A DNA stretch of 64,000 nt. Origin: Ignavibacteria bacterium. Its GTDB lineage: Bacteria > Bacteroidota > Ignavibacteria > Kapaibacteriales > UBA4661. Shown here one piece after another: positions 53,531 through 61,514 of this stretch. The DNA is taken from positions 186,001-250,000 of the forward strand of contig JACVZY010000051.1 in NCBI GenBank assembly GCA_014654705.1, read 5' to 3'. The position numbers were made by a program, and so were the translations under genes. The notes under the pieces were generated by a model. The model searched no databases and had not been told where the DNA came from. It saw nothing but the letters and a program-made list of their open reading frames with translations. Each line of letters begins with the position of its first letter. The first letter of the stretch is position 1.

Positions 53531-55738
53531 ATGAAACGTATATCTACTGTTGTGTTGCTTATGGTGTTCGTGCTTTGCTGCTATAAAGCTGGCGCACAAG
53601 AAATACCCAAACGCCCTGCTTCTAGCGGTTCAGTTGGTATGGAATCCTTGGAATCCCTATCGCTTGAAGACCTTTTGAGCATTGAGATTGTCTCTGCATC
53701 AAAAATTGCTCAACGCCCGATTGAAGCTCCGAGCATCGTTTCGCTCATCACTCAACAGCAAATCCGTGATTATGGTTGGATTAGCTTGAACGATGTTCTC
53801 TATGCGCAGCCCGGATTCTCGCCCTCGCAGGACTTCGACCGACGCACGGTGAGTGCTCGTGGGATGTTTGAAGGATGGAATAACAACCATTTGCTTATGC
53901 TTATTGACGGTATTCCCTACAATGACAATCTCTACGGTACAGCATTCACATCAGAAATAACGCCCTTGTTTCTTGCCAAATCGCTGGAGATTATTCGTGG
54001 TCCCGGCTCGGCGCTTTATGGTTCCAATGCGACAAACGGCGTTATCGCTATCAATACCATTTCAGCAAGTGACAGCGCGGCTTTCACGGGCGAAGCACAA
54101 ACGCGGTTGGGAAATTACGGCACACAAATTTACGATGTAGTCGTGGGTGCATCGCAAGACCTCTTTTCAACCGTTGTCGGCTACAATGCTTATACCACAA
54201 GCGGTTTTGAGTACATGTCCTACGACGGTTCGCTCCGCCGCGATAGGCAAGGAAATTTACGCCAGTTTATGACGAACGATGCACGTTCCAGCAGCTATCT
54301 TTTTGCGAAAATTGAAGGAAAGAAATCTTTGGAAGGACTTTCCTTGCAATTCCACGACCAGCGCTGGCAATACGAGACCGGACACGGTTGGCTGTGGAAC
54401 ATACCTGATGTCGGTGAGTCTATGCAGGAAGGGCGACGGATGGTTGCGCTCAGTTACAAACCCAAAACAGCAAATTCTGACCTGAGCATCGAATCTGCCG
54501 TGCGCTACCAGCACCGCACGATTGACTGGAACACGCGCTTTTTCCCTGACAGCACGTCGTATGGCACTACTCTCTACCCCAATGGTGTTTCCGAAACAAT
54601 CAATACTACTGCTGATGACATTTTTGCACGATTCCAACTTACCTATAAACTCCCCGAACAAGCAAATATCATCGCTGCAGCCGAAGGAACCGTGTTTTGG
54701 TACAACGGCGACAAAAACCACACCAGCAATATTAATCTCGCCAGCGATTTCCTGCCTTTTGCCAATAATGCTGTTCGCACCATGCCATCCTTTTTGCAGT
54801 GGATAGAAGGCAATCCGCTCCTGAATTTGGGTGTATTTGCGCAGTTCGCCAGTGGTAAACTCTTTGGTGATAAGCTCTCAGCAACGCTTGGCGTACGCTT
54901 CGACAATCAGTCATTCCAGTTTAATGCTATTGACAAGCCCGGCGTTCCGAAAGAGAATATGTCCTTTTCGGCGCTGAGTCCGCGCCTCGGTGTGGTATAT
55001 TTAGCCGACAAAGATTTCTCCGTAAAATTCCTTGCCGGACGCGCTTTCCGTGCGCCCGCGCCGACGGAGCTTTTTGGAGCGAACACATTTGCTCTGGCTT
55101 CCAATATCCGCAATCTCAAGCCAGAGTTCATTACCACTGTCGAACTTGGTACGGATTGGATTATCAATAAAACGGTGAACTGGCGTTTGAACGGCTTCTA
55201 CACGAACTTTGAAAATCAAATTGCCTACAGCGTTGCGAATGCTAATCTCAGCACTAACGTCTATACGCTCGTGACGGCAGGCATCGAAACCGAAGTGAAT
55301 TTTAGTTTTGACCGCCTCTCCGGCTTTGTGAATTACTCGTTTGCAGCACGATTGGGGGAGACAATTTTGGATAACACGATTCGCGCCAGCAATAATCAAG
55401 TAACATGGACACCGGCACACCTCATCAATCTTGGGTTGAATTATCGCGTGGAGCGCTTCACTGCTGCGCTTACTGCCCATTTTCAGGGAGAAGTGCAGCG
55501 CCGCCAGAGCGATTTGCTCACAGCCGAATTTACGCGCCTCCGCCCGAACACGCTTCCGGCATGGCTGACCGCCGACCTGCGGCTTGCGTACCAACTAACG
55601 GATGTCGTGGAGTTAGCAGTGCTGGGCAATAACCTCCTGGACACAAAGGGAATGCTGATGAAAAATTTTGATTATCCGTTTGATTATCAAATCCCGGGAC
55701 GGCGCTTACTGGCTTGTCTCAGGCTTGCTTTACGCTGA
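53531..55738 (+). CDS. TonB-dependent receptor
   Basis: An outer-membrane receptor of 735 aa with signal peptide RISTVVLLMVFVLCCYKAGA. A short TonB-proximal segment (LESLSLEDLLSIEIVSASK) leads to the plug: APSIVSLITQQQIRDYG, RTVSARGMFEGWNNN, LLMLIDGIPYNDNLYG, LEIIRGPGSALYGSNATNGV. Barrel strands follow, ending GRRLLACLRLALR with basic rather than aromatic terminal residues. It lacks the carboxypeptidase-like extension of the receptor at 1-2077. The start is supported by GGGAG seven bases upstream. The ligand is unknown. An ECF sigma gene lies 430 bp downstream, but the receptor has no N-terminal signalling domain, so a FecA-type circuit is not obvious. Confidence 0.94.
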   Translation: MKRISTVVLLMVFVLCCYKAGAQEIPKRPASSGSVGMESLESLSLEDLLSIEIVSASKIAQRPIEAPSIVSLITQQQIRDYGWISLNDVLYAQPGFSPSQDFDRRTVSARGMFEGWNNNHLLMLIDGIPYNDNLYGTAFTSEITPLFLAKSLEIIRGPGSALYGSNATNGVIAINTISASDSAAFTGEAQTRLGNYGTQIYDVVVGASQDLFSTVVGYNAYTTSGFEYMSYDGSLRRDRQGNLRQFMTNDARSSSYLFAKIEGKKSLEGLSLQFHDQRWQYETGHGWLWNIPDVGESMQEGRRMVALSYKPKTANSDLSIESAVRYQHRTIDWNTRFFPDSTSYGTTLYPNGVSETINTTADDIFARFQLTYKLPEQANIIAAAEGTVFWYNGDKNHTSNINLASDFLPFANNAVRTMPSFLQWIEGNPLLNLGVFAQFASGKLFGDKLSATLGVRFDNQSFQFNAIDKPGVPKENMSFSALSPRLGVVYLADKDFSVKFLAGRAFRAPAPTELFGANTFALASNIRNLKPEFITTVELGTDWIINKTVNWRLNGFYTNFENQIAYSVANANLSTNVYTLVTAGIETEVNFSFDRLSGFVNYSFAARLGETILDNTIRASNNQVTWTPAHLINLGLNYRVERFTAALTAHFQGEVQRRQSDLLTAEFTRLRPNTLPAWLTADLRLAYQLTDVVELAVLGNNLLDTKGMLMKNFDYPFDYQIPGRRLLACLRLALR

Positions 55739-56170
55739 TGAGAAAATATCTGCTTTGAGACTACTCCAAATTTTACACGACCTCAAAGACAAAAAATTCG
55801 GATACGCAGTCTCCGGCATATTCGCCAGCATTGTATGGTATGGCGGATAGCACGGAGACTGCTTGCCGACGAAAGATGAGCCGCAACTGCCAACGCTCCT
55901 CACGATTGCTCTATTTCTTGCATTACTCCTAATGCGTTTCGGGTGTGCCGTAAAAGTGTTAATTTCCCGCCATATTTTGTTCAAGTATTTTCCCAAGCCG
56001 ATAATTTAGAACTGCTCCATAGATTTTCAACTTTTCGGTGAAAGGAATTATATTCTCATGTGTCATTCTTGATAATGCCGAAATAGTGAGATGCTTCAAG
56101 ACCAAGAGTCTTTAATTGAGCCTTTATTTGAGCCTTTATTTGCCATGCCAAAAGCACAACATATAACATT
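55739..56170. other. Intergenic region before the sigma factor gene
   Basis: A 432-bp gap. It holds the structured inverted repeat at 55806-55862. An interrupted plus-strand frame reads into hydrophobic sequence (TLLTIALFLALLLMRFG) after a TAG at 55848-55850. At 56116-56141 there is a short tandem repeat, GAGCCTTTATTT twice, just before the sigma factor start. No RNA gene was recognised. Confidence 0.5.
55806..55862. repeat. Nested inverted repeat after the TonB receptor gene
   Basis: GCAGTCTCCG (55806-55815) pairs exactly with CGGAGACTGC (55853-55862). Inside, CGCCA (55823-55827) pairs with TGGCG (55841-55845) around a 13-nt loop, with short internal bulges. There is no T-run on either side, so it is not a normal terminator. 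It could be part of a leader or stabilise the receptor mRNA end. Confidence 0.5.
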
Positions 56171-56746
56171 ATGCCTCAAAAACGTTATGAAACGCTGACC
56201 GATGCTGCTCTCATGCAGGAGTTCCACGCATCCAAAGCGAACCATGAGTCGATTTTTAACGAGATTTATCGCCGCTATGGGCAGCGCATAAAGGTCTATG
56301 CTGTGCGGGTGCTGGGCAGTGAAGACGACGGAAGCGACGTTTTTCAAGAAACCTTCGTACGATTTTATCACGTCGCCCTTCGTGAGCCGCAGATAGAGAA
56401 CATTGGCGGTTATCTCATGCGGATAGCACGGAATAATTGTTTGAACCATAAGCGGGACGCCAAATCCACCGTTACGATTGATGACTTTGAAATTGCCGTT
56501 CCACACGTACCGCATTATGAGCGTGAGGAACTGCTGAATTTGATTGCTCTTGCGCTGGAATACTTGGACTTCGACTATCGGGAAGCCTTTGTACTGCGAT
56601 TTTATCAGGATTGTAGTTATGAAGAAATTGCACAGCTGACGGGCGCAAGTATTGCCACCGTTACAAATCGCATTTGGCGGGCAAAAAACAAACTCAAAAC
56701 CATTCTCGCGCCCTATCTGGCGGAGATTGCCGAACTGAACGGATAA
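56171..56746 (+). CDS. ECF-type RNA polymerase sigma-70 factor
   Basis: A 191-residue extracytoplasmic function sigma factor. Sigma-2 spans about 15-90 (FNEIYRRYGQRIKVYAVRVL, SDVFQETFVRFYH), with region 2.4 in IGGYLMRIARNNCLNHKR. Sigma-4 spans about 120-180 (LDFDYREAFVLRFYQDCSY, EEIAQLTGASIATVTNRIW), the helix-turn-helix that reads the -35 element. It has no extra domains. It probably directs transcription of a small regulon, possibly including the two outer-membrane proteins downstream. The anti-sigma-like gene begins 14 bp after its stop, the usual arrangement. Confidence 0.93.
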   Translation: MPQKRYETLTDAALMQEFHASKANHESIFNEIYRRYGQRIKVYAVRVLGSEDDGSDVFQETFVRFYHVALREPQIENIGGYLMRIARNNCLNHKRDAKSTVTIDDFEIAVPHVPHYEREELLNLIALALEYLDFDYREAFVLRFYQDCSYEEIAQLTGASIATVTNRIWRAKNKLKTILAPYLAEIAELNG

Positions 56747-56760
56747 TTTTACAATACATT

Positions 56761-58038
56761 ATGGACTACGCTCACCTCATTCACACATACTTGGAAGGCA
56801 CTCTGGAAGGGCATTTGGAAGAAGTGCTCTTTGCCGAGTTGGGGCGAAATCCGCTCTTGCGCCGCGAACTAACAGCGCAGATTCAAGTGGTCAGCGCAGC
56901 ACGGCGTGATGCGGCTTCCATCACCCCAACGGAGTTCGAGAAAAACGCGATTTTTTCGCAGCTTGGTTTTTCTACATCCGGCATTCAGACTGAAGCCGTA
57001 GCGCTTGCAAGTGCGTCCGCGGCAACACGATTAATGCCGTCTCTGGCGAACTTAGCAGCAATGATGCTTGGCATACTGCTGCTTACCGTGGGTTTGCGAA
57101 GTGATGCAGTGTTTTTCCCGTCGTCGGGCGATTTCTTAACCGCCCAACGGGTTAGTCAGCCGACAACAACCCATTCGACAGCAGCACTCATTGCTACTGC
57201 AACTGCCGCGCGGATTAGCCAGCCGATGCTGACGACAACCCGTCGGGCAGCAGCGCTCGCGTTCACTGCCACTTCAGCCGCTCAACGGGAATACTCAATC
57301 TCAGCCACCCAACAGGAGCATTTACCTTCTTTGCCCGATGAAATAATGCCGGATGCTAATGCGTATCTCTCCCTGCCTGAAGAAGCAGACATCGCGCTGA
57401 CAAGCACAAGTGGCAACGTGCAACCAATGGCAAGTAATATTCCTTCTGTCGTTCAGAAACAAGCCTTAGAGCCAAGTATCCAAACAATTTCGAGCGATAA
57501 CCCGCCGAAAACAAATGTGCAAAAAACTTTCACAACCATGCCCAAATCCCAAGTGCTTATGCCGCCCGCAAGCCTCGCCGAAGCACTTCCCGTGCGGCTT
57601 GGCATTCGCACGATGCTTGGTGAGCGGCAGATAAGTCTTCACGGCATGGTACACTATGCGCTCACGCCGCAAAGTGCAATCGGCTTCGAGGGCGGCAACG
57701 AGTCTGCGACACTGCTTCGGAAAGGTGCGCAAGGCGGCATCGAAACTATGTCGTCAGACGGCACGGAACTCGTCTTTTCGGGAACAGCGTTTTATCGGCA
57801 TACCTTCACGGGGTTAGCACTTAGCAAAGTGATTGTGCCGTTTGTGCAAGCAGGCTTTGGTGTGGTGGGCAAGTGTGGTGCGCTGCAAGGCATGAGCGGT
57901 CTTCGGTTTGATGTGCTGCCGGAACTGTCGTTCACGATTGCGGCAGAGGTGAAAGCACCGGTATTCTATGATGTAAATTATTTCCAACGTAAAACGGGAT
58001 TTTCTATCGGGCTTCAATACCATCTTTCCGGCAAGTAA
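56761..58038 (+). CDS. Anti-sigma-like transmembrane protein with barrel-like C-terminal domain
   Basis: A 425-residue protein from the ATG at 56761 (YAHLIHTYLEGTLEGHLEEV). Residues 1-60 resemble anti-sigma N-termini in being helical and acidic with a fixed ELGRNPLLRREL motif; there is no zinc HXXXCXXC signature. One transmembrane helix lies near 95-120 (ANLAAMMLGILLLTVGL). A Thr/Ala/Ser-rich linker follows (about 120-275). The C-terminus (about 280-425; VRLGIRTMLGERQISLHG, LSKVIVPFVQAGFGVVG, LSFTIAAEVKAPVF, FSIGLQYHLSGK) looks like a porin-type beta domain. A domain of that kind on a membrane-anchored sigma regulator is unusual. The role as anti-sigma is inferred from position. Confidence 0.75.
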   Translation: MDYAHLIHTYLEGTLEGHLEEVLFAELGRNPLLRRELTAQIQVVSAARRDAASITPTEFEKNAIFSQLGFSTSGIQTEAVALASASAATRLMPSLANLAAMMLGILLLTVGLRSDAVFFPSSGDFLTAQRVSQPTTTHSTAALIATATAARISQPMLTTTRRAAALAFTATSAAQREYSISATQQEHLPSLPDEIMPDANAYLSLPEEADIALTSTSGNVQPMASNIPSVVQKQALEPSIQTISSDNPPKTNVQKTFTTMPKSQVLMPPASLAEALPVRLGIRTMLGERQISLHGMVHYALTPQSAIGFEGGNESATLLRKGAQGGIETMSSDGTELVFSGTAFYRHTFTGLALSKVIVPFVQAGFGVVGKCGALQGMSGLRFDVLPELSFTIAAEVKAPVFYDVNYFQRKTGFSIGLQYHLSGK

Positions 58039-58084
58039 AACTGCCGGAACAGGTCAAAAGATACACTGTTTTTTAATGGTATTA

Positions 58085-58118
58085 TTGCCGCTCCGTGAAT
58101 TGTTAGGCGGCAGAGGAG
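58085..58118 (+). promoter_or_regulatory. Hairpin plus strong Shine-Dalgarno leader, copy 1
   Basis: GCCGC (58087-58091) pairs with GCGGC (58107-58111), and the Shine-Dalgarno AGGAG (58114-58118) starts right after the stem, six bases before the ATG. The same layout precedes the paralogue at 58936. Confidence 0.55.
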
Positions 58119-58124
58119 ATATTT

Positions 58125-58859
58125 ATGCTTTTTCGTTTGTTCAAAAACGCCGCTATTGTTTGTGTAGCCTTGTGTGCCTGTGCTGGTGTGCCATTGACGG
58201 CACAAGAAGATTCGCTTGCCCTTGCGGAGAAAGAACCGCTCCAAACATTTTGGATATGGCAAGTGATGTCGAAAGTGCAGCCGGGCAGAATTGAGGAAGA
58301 TATGAATCGTACTTTTAGTCAAAATCTTAACGCGTCGTTCCTGTTTACCTCAGGATCATCAACTATCTCGCCCGTAAACGTTATGCACACCTACAACCGC
58401 ATCCTCTTTTTTGGTAGCTATAACACGAATCTACGGTTTTTACAGGGTTTAGGTTTTTTTAGCACGACACCCATTTTAGCTTCAACAAATTTTGCGATAA
58501 CAAGGAACTTTCACGAACTAACTCTTGGAATTGGCTATGCCTTCGTCAATACGCCGCGTTTCCGGCTCTATCCGGCATTTGCAGCTACCACAACGCTAGA
58601 CCAATTTACCTTTTCCGAAAAAAATGACTCCCTCAAAGTTTTGCTTTCCAAGCCGCTTACTCAACGCACCGTGACAACAGAGATTCCGGGAGTTATATTG
58701 GAATTTTCTGTCGGTGCAGACTATAGATTCCCTTTAGCATCATTCGATTTTTATCTTATGACAAAAATTGGCTATAACTACGTGCCGCCCTATGTCACGT
58801 GGTTCAATCGTCGCGGAATTTTTTTTCAGTTTGGCGTGGGAATAGGAACAGGGCGATAG
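58125..58859 (+). CDS. Outer-membrane beta-barrel protein, paralogue A
   Basis: A 244-residue exported protein with a signal peptide (KNAAIVCVALCACAGVPLTAQ). The mature region is rich in alternating strands with aromatic girdles: FWIWQVMSKVQPGRIEED, RILFFGSYNTNLRF, ELTLGIGYAFVNTPRFRLYPA, LEFSVGADYRFPL and FNRRGIFFQFGVGIGTGR. It is clearly homologous along its whole length to the next gene: WIWQ, VQPG/SQPG, GIGYA, VNTPRFRLYP and the final RRGxFFQxGVGxGT are shared. I recognise no named family. A Shine-Dalgarno and hairpin precede the start. Confidence 0.85.
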   Translation: MLFRLFKNAAIVCVALCACAGVPLTAQEDSLALAEKEPLQTFWIWQVMSKVQPGRIEEDMNRTFSQNLNASFLFTSGSSTISPVNVMHTYNRILFFGSYNTNLRFLQGLGFFSTTPILASTNFAITRNFHELTLGIGYAFVNTPRFRLYPAFAATTTLDQFTFSEKNDSLKVLLSKPLTQRTVTTEIPGVILEFSVGADYRFPLASFDFYLMTKIGYNYVPPYVTWFNRRGIFFQFGVGIGTGR

Positions 58860-58899
58860 TAACGACATCGTAATTAATTTCACTTTTCATTCATTCACC

Positions 58900-58926
58900 G
58901 CCGCGTGAGCTTTCATGCGGCAGAGG
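58900..58926 (+). promoter_or_regulatory. Hairpin plus strong Shine-Dalgarno leader, copy 2
   Basis: GCCGC (58900-58904) pairs with GCGGC (58917-58921), directly followed by AGAGGAGA (58922-58929) and then the ATG at 58936. The stem, CGTGA-like loop start and GCGGCAGAGGAGA are shared with copy 1. Confidence 0.55.
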
Positions 58927-58935
58927 AGACTTTTT

Positions 58936-59703
58936 ATGTTTGTTCGTTTGTTCACAAAAATAGCGCTTGTGGGCGTGTTCTTCGGTGCAAGTATGTATGC
59001 GCCCATACAAGCCCAGCAAGATAGCACCGCACAAACACCGATAAAAAGTGATAGACCGTTCTGGATATGGCAGTACATGGCAAAATCACAGCCCGGAGGA
59101 GTGGAGGAAGAATTTAATCAGCGGCTTACTCAAGACATGAAAGGCGACACACCACAATTTCGCTCCGGCTCTTTTGTAATTGCACCTTTTAATGTAATGT
59201 GGAATCATAATCGGTGGATACTATTTGGGAGTTATTATTTTTCACTACCTTATGTGCAACTTATTGGATCAGGGGAGCGCTTATCAACAAATGATTACCG
59301 GGGTTCACGATTCTTTCACGAGATAACCACTGGCATAGGGTATGCTCTTGTGAATACACCTCGTTTTAGACTCTACCCCAGCATTGCTTTTACGGGTGTT
59401 TCCGATATTATTACGATTACAGAGAAAACATCACTTACTTCTCTTCTGGCAAATTTCAATGAGCGTTCGGTCACATTTCAAAGGTCACCTTCAACTATGT
59501 TGGAGCTTGCCGTTGGTGCGGATTATAGTTTTCCACTTGAATATGGTGATGTCTATATAATGGCAAAAATCGGGTATAATTTTCATAGTGGTAGCGTTTG
59601 GGCAGTTGGTTCCGCAATCATGGACGACACCGACCCAAACTGGTTTTCCCGTCGTGGGGTCTTTTTCCAGATAGGCGTGGGGCTGGGGACAGAACGACAT
59701 TAA
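58936..59703 (+). CDS. Outer-membrane beta-barrel protein, paralogue B
   Basis: A 255-residue exported protein from the ATG at 58936 (MFVRLFTKIALVGVFFGAS), chosen because AGGAG lies just upstream; an in-frame ATG at 58915 would put the Shine-Dalgarno inside the coding region. The signal peptide ends near YAPIQAQ. It is a tandem duplicate of paralogue A with the same beta-strand blocks (FWIWQYMAKSQPGGVEEE, ITTGIGYALVNTPRFRLYP, LELAVGADYSFPL, RRGVFFQIGVGLGTERH) and a longer loop near the C-terminus. The two are separated by 76 bp. A strong bidirectional terminator follows. Confidence 0.86.
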   Translation: MFVRLFTKIALVGVFFGASMYAPIQAQQDSTAQTPIKSDRPFWIWQYMAKSQPGGVEEEFNQRLTQDMKGDTPQFRSGSFVIAPFNVMWNHNRWILFGSYYFSLPYVQLIGSGERLSTNDYRGSRFFHEITTGIGYALVNTPRFRLYPSIAFTGVSDIITITEKTSLTSLLANFNERSVTFQRSPSTMLELAVGADYSFPLEYGDVYIMAKIGYNFHSGSVWAVGSAIMDDTDPNWFSRRGVFFQIGVGLGTERH

Positions 59704-59724
59704 GATCATGCAATCTTTCAACGC

Positions 59725-59763
59725 AAAAAGGTCAAATCTCATTCTGCGAGATTTGACCTTTTT
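59725..59763. terminator. Bidirectional intrinsic terminator between paralogue B and nuoH
   Basis: A perfect 16-bp stem: AAAAAGGTCAAATCTC (59725-59740) with GAGATTTGACCTTTTT (59748-59763) and a 7-nt loop. It has runs of A and T at its ends, so it can stop transcription from both convergent genes. Confidence 0.93.
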
Positions 59764-59787
59764 CTATTTCAGAGCAGTGACGAAGCC

Positions 59788-60840
59788 TTACTTCAAGAAA
59801 TACATCACCACAGCCGTAAGGATAATGTTCAAAAGCGAAAGCGGCAGCATGACTTTCCAGCCCAGATTCATCAGTTGGTCGTAGCGGAAGCGCGGAAGCG
59901 ACCAGCGAACCCAGATGAAAAATGCCATCATGGACAAGACCTTGACAGCGAAGGAAACAAGCTGCAAAATCAGCATCGGCAGCGTGCCTTCGTGAACACC
60001 GATGGCGTTCAGGATAGAGGTCGGCACAGGTGGCTGCCAGCCGCCCAAGAAGATAGTAACGATGATGCAGGGCGCAATGATGATATGCACAAACTCAACC
60101 AACATAAACAGCCCGAACTTCATACCGGTATATTCCGTGTGATACCCGCCGACCAGCTCCGGCTCTGCTTCTACGAGGTCGAAGGGGGCGCGGTTGGTCT
60201 CAGCGAAGGATGCCACAAGGAAGATAAGGAAGCCAAGCGGCTGGAAGAACAAATTCCATTTCAAATCTGACTGAGCGCGAACAATATCATTCAAATTGAA
60301 CGAGCCTGTCATCATAATAACGCCGATAAGCGATGAACCAAGCGTCAGTTCGTAGGAAATCATCTGCGCTGCGGAGCGTAAACTGCCCAAAAGTGGGTAT
60401 TTGCTTCCCGACGACCATCCGGCAAACGTCATGCTGTACACCGCAATAGAACTCACGGCAAGAATATAAAGAACAGCAAGATTGACATTGGGCGCGACGG
60501 TGAAATCTATGCGCATATCGCCAATCATCACATAATCCGCAAAAGGAATCACCGCAAAAAGCGCTGCTGTGGTCGTAACGGCAATAAGCGGCGCAAGCGT
60601 ATGGAAAAAACGATTTGCTTCTGCGGGAACAATATCTTCTTTGAAAATGAGTTTTGCCACATCCGCAAATGCCTGCATCAGCCCGAAAGGACCGACGCGG
60701 TTTGGACCAATGCGCAACTGGATAAACGCCGCCAAACGGCGCTCACTGTACACCGCGATAATAGCACCGGGCAGCATCACAAGAAAAACAACAATCACGG
60801 CTTTGAGCAGCCCAATGGCAAAAAGCATCAAAATATCCAT
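59788..60840 (-). CDS. nuoH: NADH-quinone oxidoreductase subunit H
   Basis: A core membrane subunit of complex I at the join of membrane and peripheral arms, helping form the quinone site. It is 350 aa with about eight transmembrane helices. Landmarks: VYSERRLAAFIQLRIGPNRVG (split by LRIGP), GLMQAFADVAKLIFKED, YPLLGSLRSAAQMISYE, SFAETNRAPFDLVEAEPELV, GGYHTEYTGMKFGLF and WVRWSLPRFRYDQLM. All family motifs for the quinone cavity (EAEPELVGGYHTEY) are intact. A terminator closes the transcript, so nuoI and later genes are not transcribed in line after it. Confidence 0.95.
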   Translation of the reverse strand: MDILMLFAIGLLKAVIVVFLVMLPGAIIAVYSERRLAAFIQLRIGPNRVGPFGLMQAFADVAKLIFKEDIVPAEANRFFHTLAPLIAVTTTAALFAVIPFADYVMIGDMRIDFTVAPNVNLAVLYILAVSSIAVYSMTFAGWSSGSKYPLLGSLRSAAQMISYELTLGSSLIGVIMMTGSFNLNDIVRAQSDLKWNLFFQPLGFLIFLVASFAETNRAPFDLVEAEPELVGGYHTEYTGMKFGLFMLVEFVHIIIAPCIIVTIFLGGWQPPVPTSILNAIGVHEGTLPMLILQLVSFAVKVLSMMAFFIWVRWSLPRFRYDQLMNLGWKVMLPLSLLNIILTAVVMYFLK

Positions 60841-60911
60841 AGCGTTTTTCGGAAAGATTCAAATGTGTGGAAGTTGTAACTATCAAGGTTGAAAGGAAGC
60901 AATTCTGCGTA

Positions 60912-61436
60912 TCAGATAATATCCCAGAACGTATCTTCGTCGAAGTGGTCGAGAGTAACGGCTCGTCCGGCTAGAACGGAGGTTAAGATTTTGTCCACCA
61001 CATTGCCGATAAGCATTAGTCCGAACACCCACAGCCACGAAGTGCCCCCGATGTCGCGCAGAGTACCCCCGATGACGCTTGGGTCGTCTGTTCCGGCTGT
61101 GTCTGCCACATCGCCGATTTTGCGTGAGGCATAGACGTAATAAATCCAGTTACCCAATAAACCAATTGCTACCGACACAATCAGCGTCGTCAAACGATAC
61201 GATTTACCGCCGCCAAGCGCGATGATGTATTTGAAAATGCGCGTTCCGGTGAAGACCAGCACCGCGGGAATGTACATCTTGCGATAAATCATCCAATACG
61301 CCGAGAAAAAAAATGCCGCCCAATTCCAGCTTACTTTCTCGCTGGAGTTCTCGAAGATGTCCCATTTGGAGAGATAGTATTCTGTTTTTTTCTCCACAAA
61401 AGCTGCGAAATTTTCTTCGCGGTTCAGATCGTTCAT
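60912..61436 (-). CDS. DUF2628 membrane protein
   Basis: A 174-residue protein of the DUF2628 family. The signature is at the N-terminus: EKKTEYYLSKWDIFENS, VSWNWAAFFFSAYWMIYRKM, with two or three transmembrane helices (IPAVLVFTGTRIF, LTTLIVSVAIGLLGNWIYYV, GTSWLWVFGLMLIGNVV). The C-terminal tail is acidic (DHFDEDTFWDI). The function of the family is unknown; it may act in membrane homeostasis. It is inserted between nuoG and nuoH, together with the outer-membrane protein upstream. Confidence 0.85.
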   Translation of the reverse strand: MNDLNREENFAAFVEKKTEYYLSKWDIFENSSEKVSWNWAAFFFSAYWMIYRKMYIPAVLVFTGTRIFKYIIALGGGKSYRLTTLIVSVAIGLLGNWIYYVYASRKIGDVADTAGTDDPSVIGGTLRDIGGTSWLWVFGLMLIGNVVDKILTSVLAGRAVTLDHFDEDTFWDII

Positions 61437-61514
61437 TGGGAAGCAACCTTTCAGATAAACATGACGAGATAGAGTGAAAAATGAGCGATATAACGAGGCA
61501 TTGTCCCTAGCTGA

